Positions 1 through 6,286 of a stretch of 8,469 nucleotides of DNA are shown one piece after another. The notes beneath the pieces were generated by a model, which searched no databases, was not told where the DNA came from, and was given only the letters and a program-made list of their open reading frames with translations. Origin of the DNA: Alphaproteobacteria bacterium (lineage in GTDB: Bacteria > Pseudomonadota > Alphaproteobacteria > RS24); NCBI GenBank assembly GCA_022428185.1, contig JAKMCZ010000264.1, positions 1-8,469 on the forward strand. Reading direction: 5' to 3'. Within the stretch, counting starts at the first letter, position 1; each line of letters begins with the position of its first letter. The position numbers were made by a program, and so were the translations under genes.

Positions 1-356
1 ACGCACAGCAGCTTGGTTGGCAGGTCGATGATGACACGCTGGCGACGAGCCATCTCGACACGCTATCGCATGAGGCTGAGCTTCATCTCATTCGTCAGCT
101 TGGCGCTTATCCGCGTTTGCTGTTGGCCGCAGCGCAGGCGCGTGAGCCGCATCGTGTGGCGTTTTATTTGCTCGAACTGGCGGCAGCGTTTCACGCGCTA
201 TGGAATCTCGGCAAAGAAGAGATTGCCTTGCGCTTTATCCAAGAAGATGACGAGGCGGGCAGTCTGGCGCGTTTGGCGCTCATTCGCGCAACCGCGCTGA
301 CATTGCGCTCAGGATTTGACGTAATCGGCGTGACACCGCAAGACGAATTGCGTTAG
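1..356 (+). CDS. argS: Arginyl-tRNA synthetase, C-terminal end (5' part outside window)
   Basis: This is the C-terminal 117 residues of an open frame that enters from the left edge; the first complete codon is at base 3 and the stop is TAG at 354-356. ArgS charges tRNA-Arg with arginine in the cytoplasm. The visible part matches the helical DALR anticodon-binding domain of class I arginyl-tRNA synthetases. It has the helix AFYLLELAAAFHALWN, then KEEIALRFI, then a run of small and aliphatic residues (ARLALIRATALTLRSG), and ends in the family-typical FDVIGVTPQDELR tail, where many ArgS proteins end in LLGVxxPERM. Its position just upstream of a SPOR-domain gene and nagZ is the usual alphaproteobacterial arrangement and supports the call. 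The catalytic HIGH and KMSKS motifs would lie outside the window, so their integrity cannot be judged. The methionine at 117 is internal and not a start. Confidence 0.9.
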   Translation, partial: AQQLGWQVDDDTLATSHLDTLSHEAELHLIRQLGAYPRLLLAAAQAREPHRVAFYLLELAAAFHALWNLGKEEIALRFIQEDDEAGSLARLALIRATALTLRSGFDVIGVTPQDELR

Positions 357-407
357 GTTAATCAAAACCGGATAGAAAATCCGCCCTCGAAGGATACTGG
401 AGAAAAC

Positions 408-1322
408 ATGTCGCATAACGACCCGACCGAGTTTGAAAAGGAATTTCTCGATAGCGATGTCGATTTGCGCATTGCGCATCCGTCGCCCGGCGCAGAAATT
501 TACTCGCGGTCGTCCAGTTTTAATCTGCCATCAATAAGAGCGGTTGTTGCGTTTCTTGTGGTCATGGGTGGTGCGGTCGGCAGCACTTATTTTTATGCCT
601 ATCAACAGGGTCTGGAAGAGGGGCAGCGCAGTCTGCCGCCTGTCGTGCTGGCTGAGAAAACGCCGATTAAAGTGCCGGCTGAAAATGTACCCGGTGGCGT
701 TCCGGCCAAACCGGAAGATTTGAATATTTATGGCGTGATGCGCGGCACAGATGGGCAAGGAGCGCCGCAAGTCAAACCAACCTCGCCAGCTGATTCGGCG
801 TCGGGGTCTATCGAAAGCCTGATAGCGCGCACAAAAGACCCGTTTGAGCAGGCCTTGTCAGTACCGAAATCGGTTGCCGAGGATAGTGATTTACCGGCCG
901 GAAACAGCATCACTGTTTTGCAGGACGACCCGAACATTCAAGTATCGCCGCCGCGCCCTGAATTAAATCGTGCGCCGCGCGCTGCTATTGAGGCTGCGCC
1001 GCCAGCGCCGGTGCGCGAAACGGAGCGTAAACCCGTTGCCCAACCGACAATCAGCACCACTGCCAAGCGCGATGATTTTATGGTGCAGCTTGCCGCCTCG
1101 CGCTCACGCGCTTTGGCGCGCGGTGTCTATTCCAGTCTGCAAAGCAATTACACCGACCTGCTGGGTCAGCGTAATCCGCTGATTTTGCGCGTCGATTTGG
1201 GCGATAAGGGCATTTTCTATCGCGTCAATGTGCCGGGTTTTGGCAATCGAAACGTCGCCAATGCGTTTTGTGCCAATCTAAAAAGCCGTGGGCAGGACTG
1301 TCTGGTGCGCAAGCAACCCTGA
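408..1322 (+). CDS. SPOR-domain membrane protein (septal peptidoglycan-binding, division-associated)
   Basis: A 304-residue bitopic protein. Residues 1-44 are polar and acidic (cytoplasmic), about 45-65 form one membrane segment (AVVAFLVVMGGAVGSTYFYAY), and about 66-220 are a proline- and alanine-rich, low-complexity periplasmic linker. Residues 222-304 form a SPOR domain, beginning DDFMVQLAASRSRALARG and including IFYRVNVPGF. SPOR domains bind peptidoglycan denuded of stem peptides and gather at division septa, so a division or cell-wall role is likely; that is family knowledge, not shown here. Two cysteines (288 and 298) in the exported SPOR domain could form a disulfide. The start is ATG 408, preceded by GGAG at 399-402 with a 5-base spacer. 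The gene sits 51 bases after argS, and its stop overlaps the start of nagZ in TGATG. It is FtsN-like in layout, but I would not name it ftsN without a match. Confidence 0.85.
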   Translation: MSHNDPTEFEKEFLDSDVDLRIAHPSPGAEIYSRSSSFNLPSIRAVVAFLVVMGGAVGSTYFYAYQQGLEEGQRSLPPVVLAEKTPIKVPAENVPGGVPAKPEDLNIYGVMRGTDGQGAPQVKPTSPADSASGSIESLIARTKDPFEQALSVPKSVAEDSDLPAGNSITVLQDDPNIQVSPPRPELNRAPRAAIEAAPPAPVRETERKPVAQPTISTTAKRDDFMVQLAASRSRALARGVYSSLQSNYTDLLGQRNPLILRVDLGDKGIFYRVNVPGFGNRNVANAFCANLKSRGQDCLVRKQP

Positions 1323-2365
1323 TGGTTGATTTCGCGCCCGCCATTTTTGGGATTAAAGGGCTGGCACTCAGCGAAGAAGAAGGCGCATTTTTTCATACGG
1401 TGCGACCGTGGGGAATTATTCTCTTCGCCCGCAATATTGAAAGCCCCAGCCAGCTTCGTAGCCTGACCGATGATTTGCGTGACAAGTCAGGTAATCCCAA
1501 TCTGCCGATTTTAATCGACCAAGAGGGTGGGCGCGTGGCGCGCCTCAAGCCGCCTCTGGTTTCGGCTTATCCGCCAATGGGGATTTACGGTGAAATGTAT
1601 GGGTATGACCCTGCTTCTGCACTTGAGGCGGCGCGGCTTGGTGCGGCTTTGCTGGCGCAAGATTTATCAGCGCTTGGCATCACGATAAATTGCGCGCCGT
1701 GCCTTGATTTGCGTTTGCCTGAAGCATCTGAGGTGATTGGTGACCGCGCCTTTAGTGACGATGTCGAGACCGTTACCGCATTGGGGCGCGCCGTGATGGA
1801 CGGTTTGGAAATGGGCGGCGTGTTGCCGGTGGTCAAGCATCTGCCCGGGCATGGTCGTGCGAAAACCGACAGCCACCATGAATTGCCGCGCATCGATACA
1901 GATAAGGCGGTGTTGGCAGACACTGACTTTGAGGTTTTCCACCAACTCAATGACGCTCTTATCGGCATGACCGGACATCTGCTCTACAGAGATATTGACG
2001 AAGATATTGTCAGTACATGCTCAAAGACCGTGATTGGCGATACCATTCGACGGCAAATCGGCTTTGACGGTCTGCTGATGAGTGATGATATATCCATGTC
2101 GGCCTTAGAGGGCGATATGGAATTGCGTGTTATCGGCGCGCTGAAAGCGGGGTGCGATTTGGTGCTGCATTGCAATGGCGAGATGGCAGAAATGCAAGCG
2201 GTGGCGGCGGCTTTACCCAACCGTCCGTCGATTGATGCCATTCCGCGCATTGAGCGGGTCAATCAGGCATTGGCCGGTCTGTCATGCGATGTACCGAAAG
2301 GCGCACGGAAAGTCTGGGGAGAACTGATGGCTGATATTTTCCCCGAATCGCAGAACGCGCTATAA
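1322..2365 (+). CDS. nagZ: Beta-N-acetylhexosaminidase, glycoside hydrolase family 3
   Basis: A 347-residue cytoplasmic enzyme that removes N-acetylglucosamine from anhydro-muropeptides during peptidoglycan recycling; in some bacteria its product feeds AmpR-controlled beta-lactamase induction. The family signatures are intact. DQEGGRVARL lies at 66-75. The substrate-loop motif KHLPGHGRAKTDSHHELP lies at 172-189, with the NagZ-typical catalytic His in the DSH part (His185). LLMSDDISMSAL lies at 251-262 and carries the GH3 nucleophile, most likely Asp255. The length is normal for the family. The frame is open back to ATG 1268, but that would add 18 residues encoded inside the SPOR gene. MVDFAPAIFG at 1322 is the natural N-terminus, and its ATG shares a base with the preceding TGA (TGATG). 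No Shine-Dalgarno is visible before 1322, so translation probably depends on re-initiation after the SPOR gene. The gene ends 6 bases before scpA. Confidence 0.95.
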   Translation: MVDFAPAIFGIKGLALSEEEGAFFHTVRPWGIILFARNIESPSQLRSLTDDLRDKSGNPNLPILIDQEGGRVARLKPPLVSAYPPMGIYGEMYGYDPASALEAARLGAALLAQDLSALGITINCAPCLDLRLPEASEVIGDRAFSDDVETVTALGRAVMDGLEMGGVLPVVKHLPGHGRAKTDSHHELPRIDTDKAVLADTDFEVFHQLNDALIGMTGHLLYRDIDEDIVSTCSKTVIGDTIRRQIGFDGLLMSDDISMSALEGDMELRVIGALKAGCDLVLHCNGEMAEMQAVAAALPNRPSIDAIPRIERVNQALAGLSCDVPKGARKVWGELMADIFPESQNAL

Positions 2366-2370
2366 AGAGG
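2365..2370 (+). promoter_or_regulatory. Purine-rich ribosome binding site of scpA, unusually close to the start
   Basis: AAGAGG begins on the last base of the nagZ stop codon and ends one base before the scpA ATG at 2372. A spacer of 5-9 bases is usual. No other in-frame ATG follows before the conserved region of ScpA, so the start is kept and the site is probably weak, or translation is coupled to nagZ. Confidence 0.45.
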
Positions 2371-2371
2371 C

Positions 2372-3199
2372 ATGGAAGAAAACCGCTCTGATTCCCCGCA
2401 AGATGATGGCTTTCAAGAAGGCATTGCCTATCAACCATCGTTAGAGGACGGGCTGGCCGTTCACCTTGAAGGCTATGACGGGCCGTTGCATGTCTTATTG
2501 GCGTTGGCGCGCACGCAAAAAGTCGACCTCAAGCAAATCTCTATTCTGACGTTGGCTGAGCAGTATCTTGAGTTCATTCGTGAAGCACAGGATTTGAAGA
2601 TTGAGTTGGCGGCTGACTATTTGGTGATGGCCTCATGGCTGGCCTATCTAAAGTCGCGGCTTATTTTGCCACCGCCGCATGATGAGGAAGTCGCCGATGC
2701 TGAAGAGATGGCAGCGCGTTTGGTGTTCCGCCTGAAATGTCTGGAAGCGATGCGCGAGGCTTCGGCGCAACTTATGGGCCGTGATTTATTGGGCCGTGAT
2801 TTCTTTACCCACGGCATGCCCGAGGGTATTCGCATTAAGCGGCAGAGCAAATATGATGCCAGCCTGTATGAGGTGTTGGCCGCTTATTCGACCCAGCGAC
2901 TGCGTAATTATTACGAAAAATGGTCGCCGCCGAAACTGGACGTGCTGAGCATTGAGCGCGCGCGTATGCGGATTGAGCGATTGCTCGGCAAGCTTGATGA
3001 TTGGGAAAGCATGGATGCGCTGGTGGCGGGTGATATTCGTGACCCGCAAAAACGGCGCACGACAATGGCGAGTTCGTTCAGTGCGTTTTTGGAATATGCA
3101 CGCGACGGCAAAGTAGAGTTGCAGCAAGGAAAAAACTTTGACCATTTGCTGGTGCGCCGCGCGCGGCCTAAAGCGGCAATTGATGCAGGAGGCGAGTGA
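2372..3199 (+). CDS. scpA: Segregation and condensation protein A (kleisin subunit of SMC complex)
   Basis: A 275-residue kleisin that bridges the two heads of an SMC dimer and binds a ScpB dimer, forming the complex that condenses and segregates the chromosome. Residues 31-70 hold the N-terminal kleisin signature (HLEGYDGPLHVLLALAR, then KVDLKQISILTLAEQYLEFI), the part that contacts the SMC neck. Residues 80-100 give the conserved AADYLVMASWLAYLKSRLILP. A charged middle region follows. The C-terminal winged helix, which binds the SMC cap, is visible from about 233 (FSAFLEYARDGKVELQQG, then FDHLLVRR). The length is typical. The first 25 residues are polar and poorly conserved in character. 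The start ATG 2372 has a poorly spaced ribosome binding site. The stop overlaps scpB by one base, consistent with the two proteins being made in concert. No smc gene is in the window. Confidence 0.94.
   Translation: MEENRSDSPQDDGFQEGIAYQPSLEDGLAVHLEGYDGPLHVLLALARTQKVDLKQISILTLAEQYLEFIREAQDLKIELAADYLVMASWLAYLKSRLILPPPHDEEVADAEEMAARLVFRLKCLEAMREASAQLMGRDLLGRDFFTHGMPEGIRIKRQSKYDASLYEVLAAYSTQRLRNYYEKWSPPKLDVLSIERARMRIERLLGKLDDWESMDALVAGDIRDPQKRRTTMASSFSAFLEYARDGKVELQQGKNFDHLLVRRARPKAAIDAGGE
3187..3192 (+). promoter_or_regulatory. Strong Shine-Dalgarno that fixes the scpB start
   Basis: AGGAGG lies inside the last codons of scpA. It is 6 bases from ATG 3199 but only 3 bases from the in-frame GTG at 3196, which favours ATG 3199 as the scpB start. 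Confidence 0.7.
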
Positions 3200-3927
3200 T
3201 GAGCGACGAAGCCAAAGAATCCGAATTGCGTCCGGTTGAAGCGGAAGATATTCGCGCTGTTGAGGCGATTTTATTTGCTGCTGAAGAGCCGCTCGATGCG
3301 CCCAATATAGCTGACAAATTGGCGCCCGATGCCGATGTTCAGGCAATTATGGAAGCGGTAGCCGAAAAATATCATGATGCCGGTTTCAACTTACAAAAAA
3401 CCGGTAATAAATGGGTGTTCCGCAGCGCGCCGGATTTGGCGCATGCGCTACAAAAACATGTCGTGCAGCAGCGTCGTTTGTCTCGCGCCGCGCTCGAAAC
3501 GCTGGCAATTATTGCTTATCACCAGCCGGTCACACGAGCCGAGGTTGAGGATATTCGAGGTGTCTCTTTATCTAAAGGCACGCTTGATGTGCTGCTGGAA
3601 AGCGAGTGGGTGAAAATTCGCGGTCGCCGCCGTGTGCCCGGTCGTCCGGTAACCTATGGCACGTCGGATAATTTTCTGCTGCATTTCGGCCTTGAGAGCC
3701 TAACCGACTTGCCCGGGCTGGAAGAATTAAAGGCAGCCGGACTGCTTGATGACAGGCTGCCGCCGGGATTTGAAGTTCCGGCTCCTGATCCTGATAATGA
3801 CCCTGAAGAAGACCCGCTCGCCGCCGGAGATGATGGTAGCGAGTTGGAGCCACTTGAAATGGATTTGCCTGAAAATCTATCCGATGGTCAATCTGATGAC
3901 GTGGCGGAGGATAATGCCTCAGCATGA
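3199..3927 (+). CDS. scpB: Segregation and condensation protein B
   Basis: A 242-residue partner of ScpA; a ScpB dimer binds the middle of the kleisin in the SMC-ScpAB condensin. Two winged-helix domains are visible. The first spans about residues 16-85 (IRAVEAILFAAEEPL through NLQKTGNKWVFRSAPDLA). The second spans about 93-170, with the strongly conserved LSRAALETLAIIAYHQPVTR, then EVEDIRGV, RGRRRVPGRPVTYGT and FLLHFGLESLTDLPGL. After Arg187 the last 55 residues contain no Lys, Arg or His and 19 Asp or Glu, so they form a disordered acidic tail. The start at 3199 is chosen over GTG 3196 because AGGAGG is correctly spaced, and it overlaps the scpA stop in TGATG. The stop overlaps the next gene in ATGA, so the ABC ATPase downstream is translationally joined to scpB. 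Confidence 0.95.
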   Translation: MSDEAKESELRPVEAEDIRAVEAILFAAEEPLDAPNIADKLAPDADVQAIMEAVAEKYHDAGFNLQKTGNKWVFRSAPDLAHALQKHVVQQRRLSRAALETLAIIAYHQPVTRAEVEDIRGVSLSKGTLDVLLESEWVKIRGRRRVPGRPVTYGTSDNFLLHFGLESLTDLPGLEELKAAGLLDDRLPPGFEVPAPDPDNDPEEDPLAAGDDGSELEPLEMDLPENLSDGQSDDVAEDNASA

Positions 3928-4895
3928 GTGAGGCACTCCGTTTCAATAATATTTCGTTTAGCTATGACGGCGAACGGGTCGTCGATGGTGTTAGCTTTTC
4001 GGTCGAAGCCGGAGAAATCGTCTGCCTGTTGGGCCCGTCAGGTTGCGGCAAAACAACCTGCTTGCGCCTCGCGGCAGGCATGGAACGACCCGATGATGGC
4101 GAGATAAGCCTTGATGGCAAGGTTGTTTCGACCGCGACGAATGTTGCGCCACCGGAAACCCGCCAAATCGGTTTTCTGTTTCAAGAATTCGCCCTGTTTC
4201 CGCATTTATCGGTACTCGACAATATTTGTTTTGGGCTGAATACGCTTTCAGCAGACAAGCAAAAAGCTCGCGCATTGGAACTTTTGAAGGAAGTCAATCT
4301 GACCGGCTTTGCTGATAAATATCCTAACAGCCTATCGGGCGGCGAGCAGCAGCGTGCCGCTTTGGCGCGCGCTTTGGCCCCGTCGCCGCGCTTAATGCTG
4401 ATGGACGAGCCGTTTTCCAATCTCGACCCGCAATTGCGCGACCGCATGCGCGATTTGACCTTGCGTTTGATAAAGCATGTCGGTACTGCCGGACTGGTGG
4501 TTACGCATGATGCGGCAGATGCGTTGCGCATGGCCGACCGTATCGCCGTGCAGCTTGATGGTAAGATTTTGCAAATCGACACGCCCGAAAATGTCTACCG
4601 CCAACCGGCGCAACCGGAAGTGGCAACCATGTTCGGCAATGTCAATTTCTTAAAAGCAGATGCCGGCACTTATGGCATTAGACCGAATGATATTGCATTG
4701 ACCGGCGAAGATGATGATTTCACCTTTGACGGTGAGATTACCGGAACCCGTTCAATGAGGGGCGATTGGCTGTGTCTGATTAAAACCGATGCGGGGCAAA
4801 CATTTGAGGCATTGCTGGGCGGGGACACGCCGCCGCCGGAAGCAGCGCACAAATTCTTTGTGCCACGCGCCCGCCTCATGCTATTCAAGGACTGA
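3924..4895 (+). CDS. ABC transporter ATP-binding protein, FbpC/PotA-like, without visible partners
   Basis: A 323-residue ATPase with every nucleotide-binding motif intact: Walker A GPSGCGKTT (37-45), Q-loop Gln87, signature LSGGEQQR (137-144), Walker B LMLMDEP (157-163, Asp161 and Glu162), D-loop SNLD (165-168) and H-loop His195. After the ATPase core comes IDTPENVYRQPAQPEVATMFG, as in the iron(III), polyamine and sugar importer ATPases. A C-terminal regulatory (TOBE-like) region of about 80 residues follows. It would energise an importer at the inner face of the cytoplasmic membrane. FbpC-type iron(III) uptake is the closest resemblance by eye, but the substrate cannot be read from an ATPase. 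No permease or binding protein lies in the window, which is odd for this class. The start ATG 3924 overlaps the scpB stop. GGAGG at 3906-3910 is 13 bases away, longer than usual, so coupling to scpB is likely. tatA follows 17 bases later. Confidence 0.88.
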   Translation: MSEALRFNNISFSYDGERVVDGVSFSVEAGEIVCLLGPSGCGKTTCLRLAAGMERPDDGEISLDGKVVSTATNVAPPETRQIGFLFQEFALFPHLSVLDNICFGLNTLSADKQKARALELLKEVNLTGFADKYPNSLSGGEQQRAALARALAPSPRLMLMDEPFSNLDPQLRDRMRDLTLRLIKHVGTAGLVVTHDAADALRMADRIAVQLDGKILQIDTPENVYRQPAQPEVATMFGNVNFLKADAGTYGIRPNDIALTGEDDDFTFDGEITGTRSMRGDWLCLIKTDAGQTFEALLGGDTPPPEAAHKFFVPRARLMLFKD

Positions 4896-4912
4896 AGAAA
4901 AAGGGGTTTCCT

Positions 4913-5125
4913 ATGGGAATTAGCTGGGTACAAATTCTTGTTGTTGCTGTCCTACTGATATTGCTGTTCGGTCGTGGTCGCATTTCCTCGCTTATGGGCG
5001 ATGTCGCGCGCGGCATTACCAGCTTTCGACAGGGGCTACGCGAAGGTGCTGATGATGCCACCAAAGAAGATGGTGGGCAGACGATTGAAGGCGAAGCGGT
5101 CGACAAGCCGGATAGTGAGAAATAG
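4913..5125 (+). CDS. tatA: Sec-independent translocase subunit TatA
   Basis: A 70-residue protein that assembles into the pore-forming or membrane-weakening part of the twin-arginine translocase, which exports folded proteins across the inner membrane. It shows the complete TatA plan. A short N-terminal membrane helix (about residues 4-19, WVQILVVAVLLILLFG) is followed by the FGRG hinge (19-22). An amphipathic helix follows (ISSLMGDVARGITSFRQGL, about 24-42), then a short acidic tail. The hinge and the GDVARGITSF pattern separate it from TatB. The length is normal for a short TatA. The start ATG 4913 has AAGGGG at 4901-4906 with a 6-base spacer. It lies 17 bases after the ABC ATPase and 12 bases before tatB, so the three tat genes form one translational block. 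Confidence 0.95.
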   Translation: MGISWVQILVVAVLLILLFGRGRISSLMGDVARGITSFRQGLREGADDATKEDGGQTIEGEAVDKPDSEK

Positions 5126-5137
5126 CGGGGCGCGCCG

Positions 5138-5425
5138 ATGTTCGACATTGGCTGGACTGAAATGCTGGTTCTCGGCGTTATTGCCCTGTTGGTTCTGGGG
5201 CCGCGCGAACTTCCCAACCTATTGCGTACATTAGGTCGTTATGCGCGCCAGATGCGCGATATGGCGTCTGAGTTTCGCGGCCAGATGGACGATATTTCGG
5301 CTGAAATGGACGCGCGCGAGCAGCTCAAAAAATTAGCTGAAAAAGATTTGAATTTCGATTTGCCTGACCTTTTTGACGATGGCAAAGACGCACCAAAAGC
5401 AAAAGAGGAAAATGAGCGTGGCTGA
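5138..5425 (+). CDS. tatB: Sec-independent translocase subunit TatB (short form)
   Basis: A 95-residue protein that works with TatC to bind twin-arginine signal peptides. The N-terminal membrane helix MFDIGWTEMLVLGVIALLVL carries the conserved Glu8. It is followed by the TatB hinge GPRELPNLLRTLGRYARQMR (21-40) and a long charged amphipathic helix to about residue 72. FDIGW plus GPRELP identify it as TatB rather than TatA. The charged tail ends at residue 95, whereas many TatB proteins run to 130-180 residues; the missing part is the variable tail, so function is likely kept. The start ATG 5138 follows GGGG at 5127-5130. Its 3' end overlaps tatC by 14 bases. Confidence 0.94.
   Translation: MFDIGWTEMLVLGVIALLVLGPRELPNLLRTLGRYARQMRDMASEFRGQMDDISAEMDAREQLKKLAEKDLNFDLPDLFDDGKDAPKAKEENERG
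5403..5408 (+). promoter_or_regulatory. Ribosome binding site supporting the tatC start at 5412
   Basis: AAGAGG lies within the tatB 3' end, 3 bases from ATG 5412 and 9 bases from the in-frame GTG 5418. An earlier in-frame ATG at 5373 lies well inside tatB and upstream of this site, and would add a lysine-rich stretch unlike TatC. ATG 5412 is preferred. Confidence 0.5.
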
Positions 5426-6203
5426 TGCTGACGATTTGGCGCGCAGCGAGATGCCTTTATTCGACCATTTGGTTGAATTACGCACGCGCCTGTTATGGTG
5501 CGTCGCGTGGTTTGCGCTGGCCTTCGGTGTTTGCATGTTTTTCGCATCGGAGATTTTCACCTTTTTGCTGTGGCCGTTTCAACAGGCCGCAGGTGATGCA
5601 TCTGAACTGGAATTGATTTACACCGCACCGCATGAGTTTTTCTTCACACAAATCAAATTGGCTATGTTTGCCGGATTGTTTGCCGCGTTTCCGTTTATTG
5701 CCTATCAGCTTTATCGCTTTATCGCGCCCGGGCTTTACAAAACCGAGCGCGGCGCGTTCTTGCCTTATCTGATTGCGTCGCCGCTCTTATTTGGTTTGGG
5801 CGCGTCGCTGGTATTCTTTATCGTTATGCCGATGGCGTTTGAGTTTTTCTTGTCGATGCAGCAAGGCGGTGGCGATGACGCTACGTCCGTGCGCATGGTC
5901 AATCGGGTAAGTGAATACCTCTCTTTCACCATGGTGTTGATGCTGGCTTTCGGGCTGTGCTTTCAGCTACCGGTTGTGTTGACGCTGCTGGGGCGCATCG
6001 GCTTGGTAACGGCAGACGGGCTGCGCGCCAAACGCCGCTATGCGATTGTTGCCGTGTTTGCCGTTGCGGCATTGCTGACGCCGCCCGACCTTATCAGTCA
6101 ATTAGGCCTCGGTGTGCCGACTTTGCTGCTTTATGAGATTTCAATTTTGTGTGTCGCGGCGATGCAAAAACCGAAACAAGAAGCTGAACAAAAAACCGAC
6201 TAA
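5412..6203 (+). CDS. tatC: Sec-independent translocase subunit TatC
   Basis: A 263-residue polytopic inner-membrane protein that is the signal-peptide receptor core of the Tat translocase. The family signatures are in order: MPLFDHLVELRTRLL (14-28) with the conserved Glu22, then TAPHEFFFTQIKLAMFAG (71-88). IAPGLYKTER (104-113) with Glu112 matches the second conserved acidic signal-recognition region. SEYLSFTMVLMLAFGLCFQLPVV spans 167-189, and LLTPPDLISQ 221-230. Hydrophobic stretches at about 25-45, 83-103, 117-140, 168-190, 209-222 and 231-250 fit the six membrane helices of TatC. The FQLP position carries Gln185 where E. coli TatC has Glu; glutamine here is, as I recall, common in the class. 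The gene overlaps tatB by 14 bases. The stop is followed by 83 bases before serS. Confidence 0.95.
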   Translation: MSVADADDLARSEMPLFDHLVELRTRLLWCVAWFALAFGVCMFFASEIFTFLLWPFQQAAGDASELELIYTAPHEFFFTQIKLAMFAGLFAAFPFIAYQLYRFIAPGLYKTERGAFLPYLIASPLLFGLGASLVFFIVMPMAFEFFLSMQQGGGDDATSVRMVNRVSEYLSFTMVLMLAFGLCFQLPVVLTLLGRIGLVTADGLRAKRRYAIVAVFAVAALLTPPDLISQLGLGVPTLLLYEISILCVAAMQKPKQEAEQKTD

Positions 6204-6216
6204 GGCCTTGTGGTTT

Positions 6217-6241
6217 AGGCGCGCGACTGGCTTTTGCGCCT
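6217..6241 (+). other. Inverted repeat AGGCGC / GCGCCT in the tatC-serS gap
   Basis: AGGCGC at 6217-6222 and GCGCCT at 6236-6241 are perfect complements around a 13-base loop, forming a six-pair stem that a G-U pair could extend. No run of T follows, so it is not a standard intrinsic terminator. It could stabilise the end of the tat message, act in the serS leader, or be chance. It lies in the larger of the only two gaps in the window. Confidence 0.3.
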
Positions 6242-6286
6242 CTGCCGCATTATACAGAACAGGCAACCAAGTCGAGCGAGTCGCCC

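Noticed and set aside
316..378. Possible promoter for the SPOR gene (TTGACG at 316-321 or TTGCGT at 348-353)
   Set aside because: No convincing -10 hexamer stands at the right spacing; the best candidates near 371-378 match only three or four bases.
369..383. Small inverted repeat CGGAT-AGAAA-ATCCG upstream of the SPOR gene as a terminator for argS
   Set aside because: The stem is only five pairs and no T run follows on the plus strand. A short T run follows on the minus strand, but no minus-strand gene exists to terminate.
1268..1321. Upstream in-frame start for nagZ
   Set aside because: It would add 18 residues encoded within the SPOR domain. The NagZ family N-terminus fits ATG 1322, which overlaps the previous stop.
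2786..3346. Minus-strand open frame of 186 codons opposite scpA and scpB
   Set aside because: It lies wholly antisense to two well-supported conserved genes, its translation resembles no family I know, and its composition is what the reverse complement of these genes would give.
3914..3931. Five-codon frame (ATG to TGA) just after GGAGG at 3906-3910, overlapping the scpB end and ABC start
   Set aside because: It is too short to separate from chance. The GGAGG more likely serves the ATPase start at 3924, or is simply scpB coding sequence.
5373..5411. Upstream in-frame start for tatC
   Set aside because: The extra 13 residues are a lysine-rich antisense-of-nothing stretch inside tatB, and the ribosome site AAGAGG lies after this ATG and before ATG 5412.
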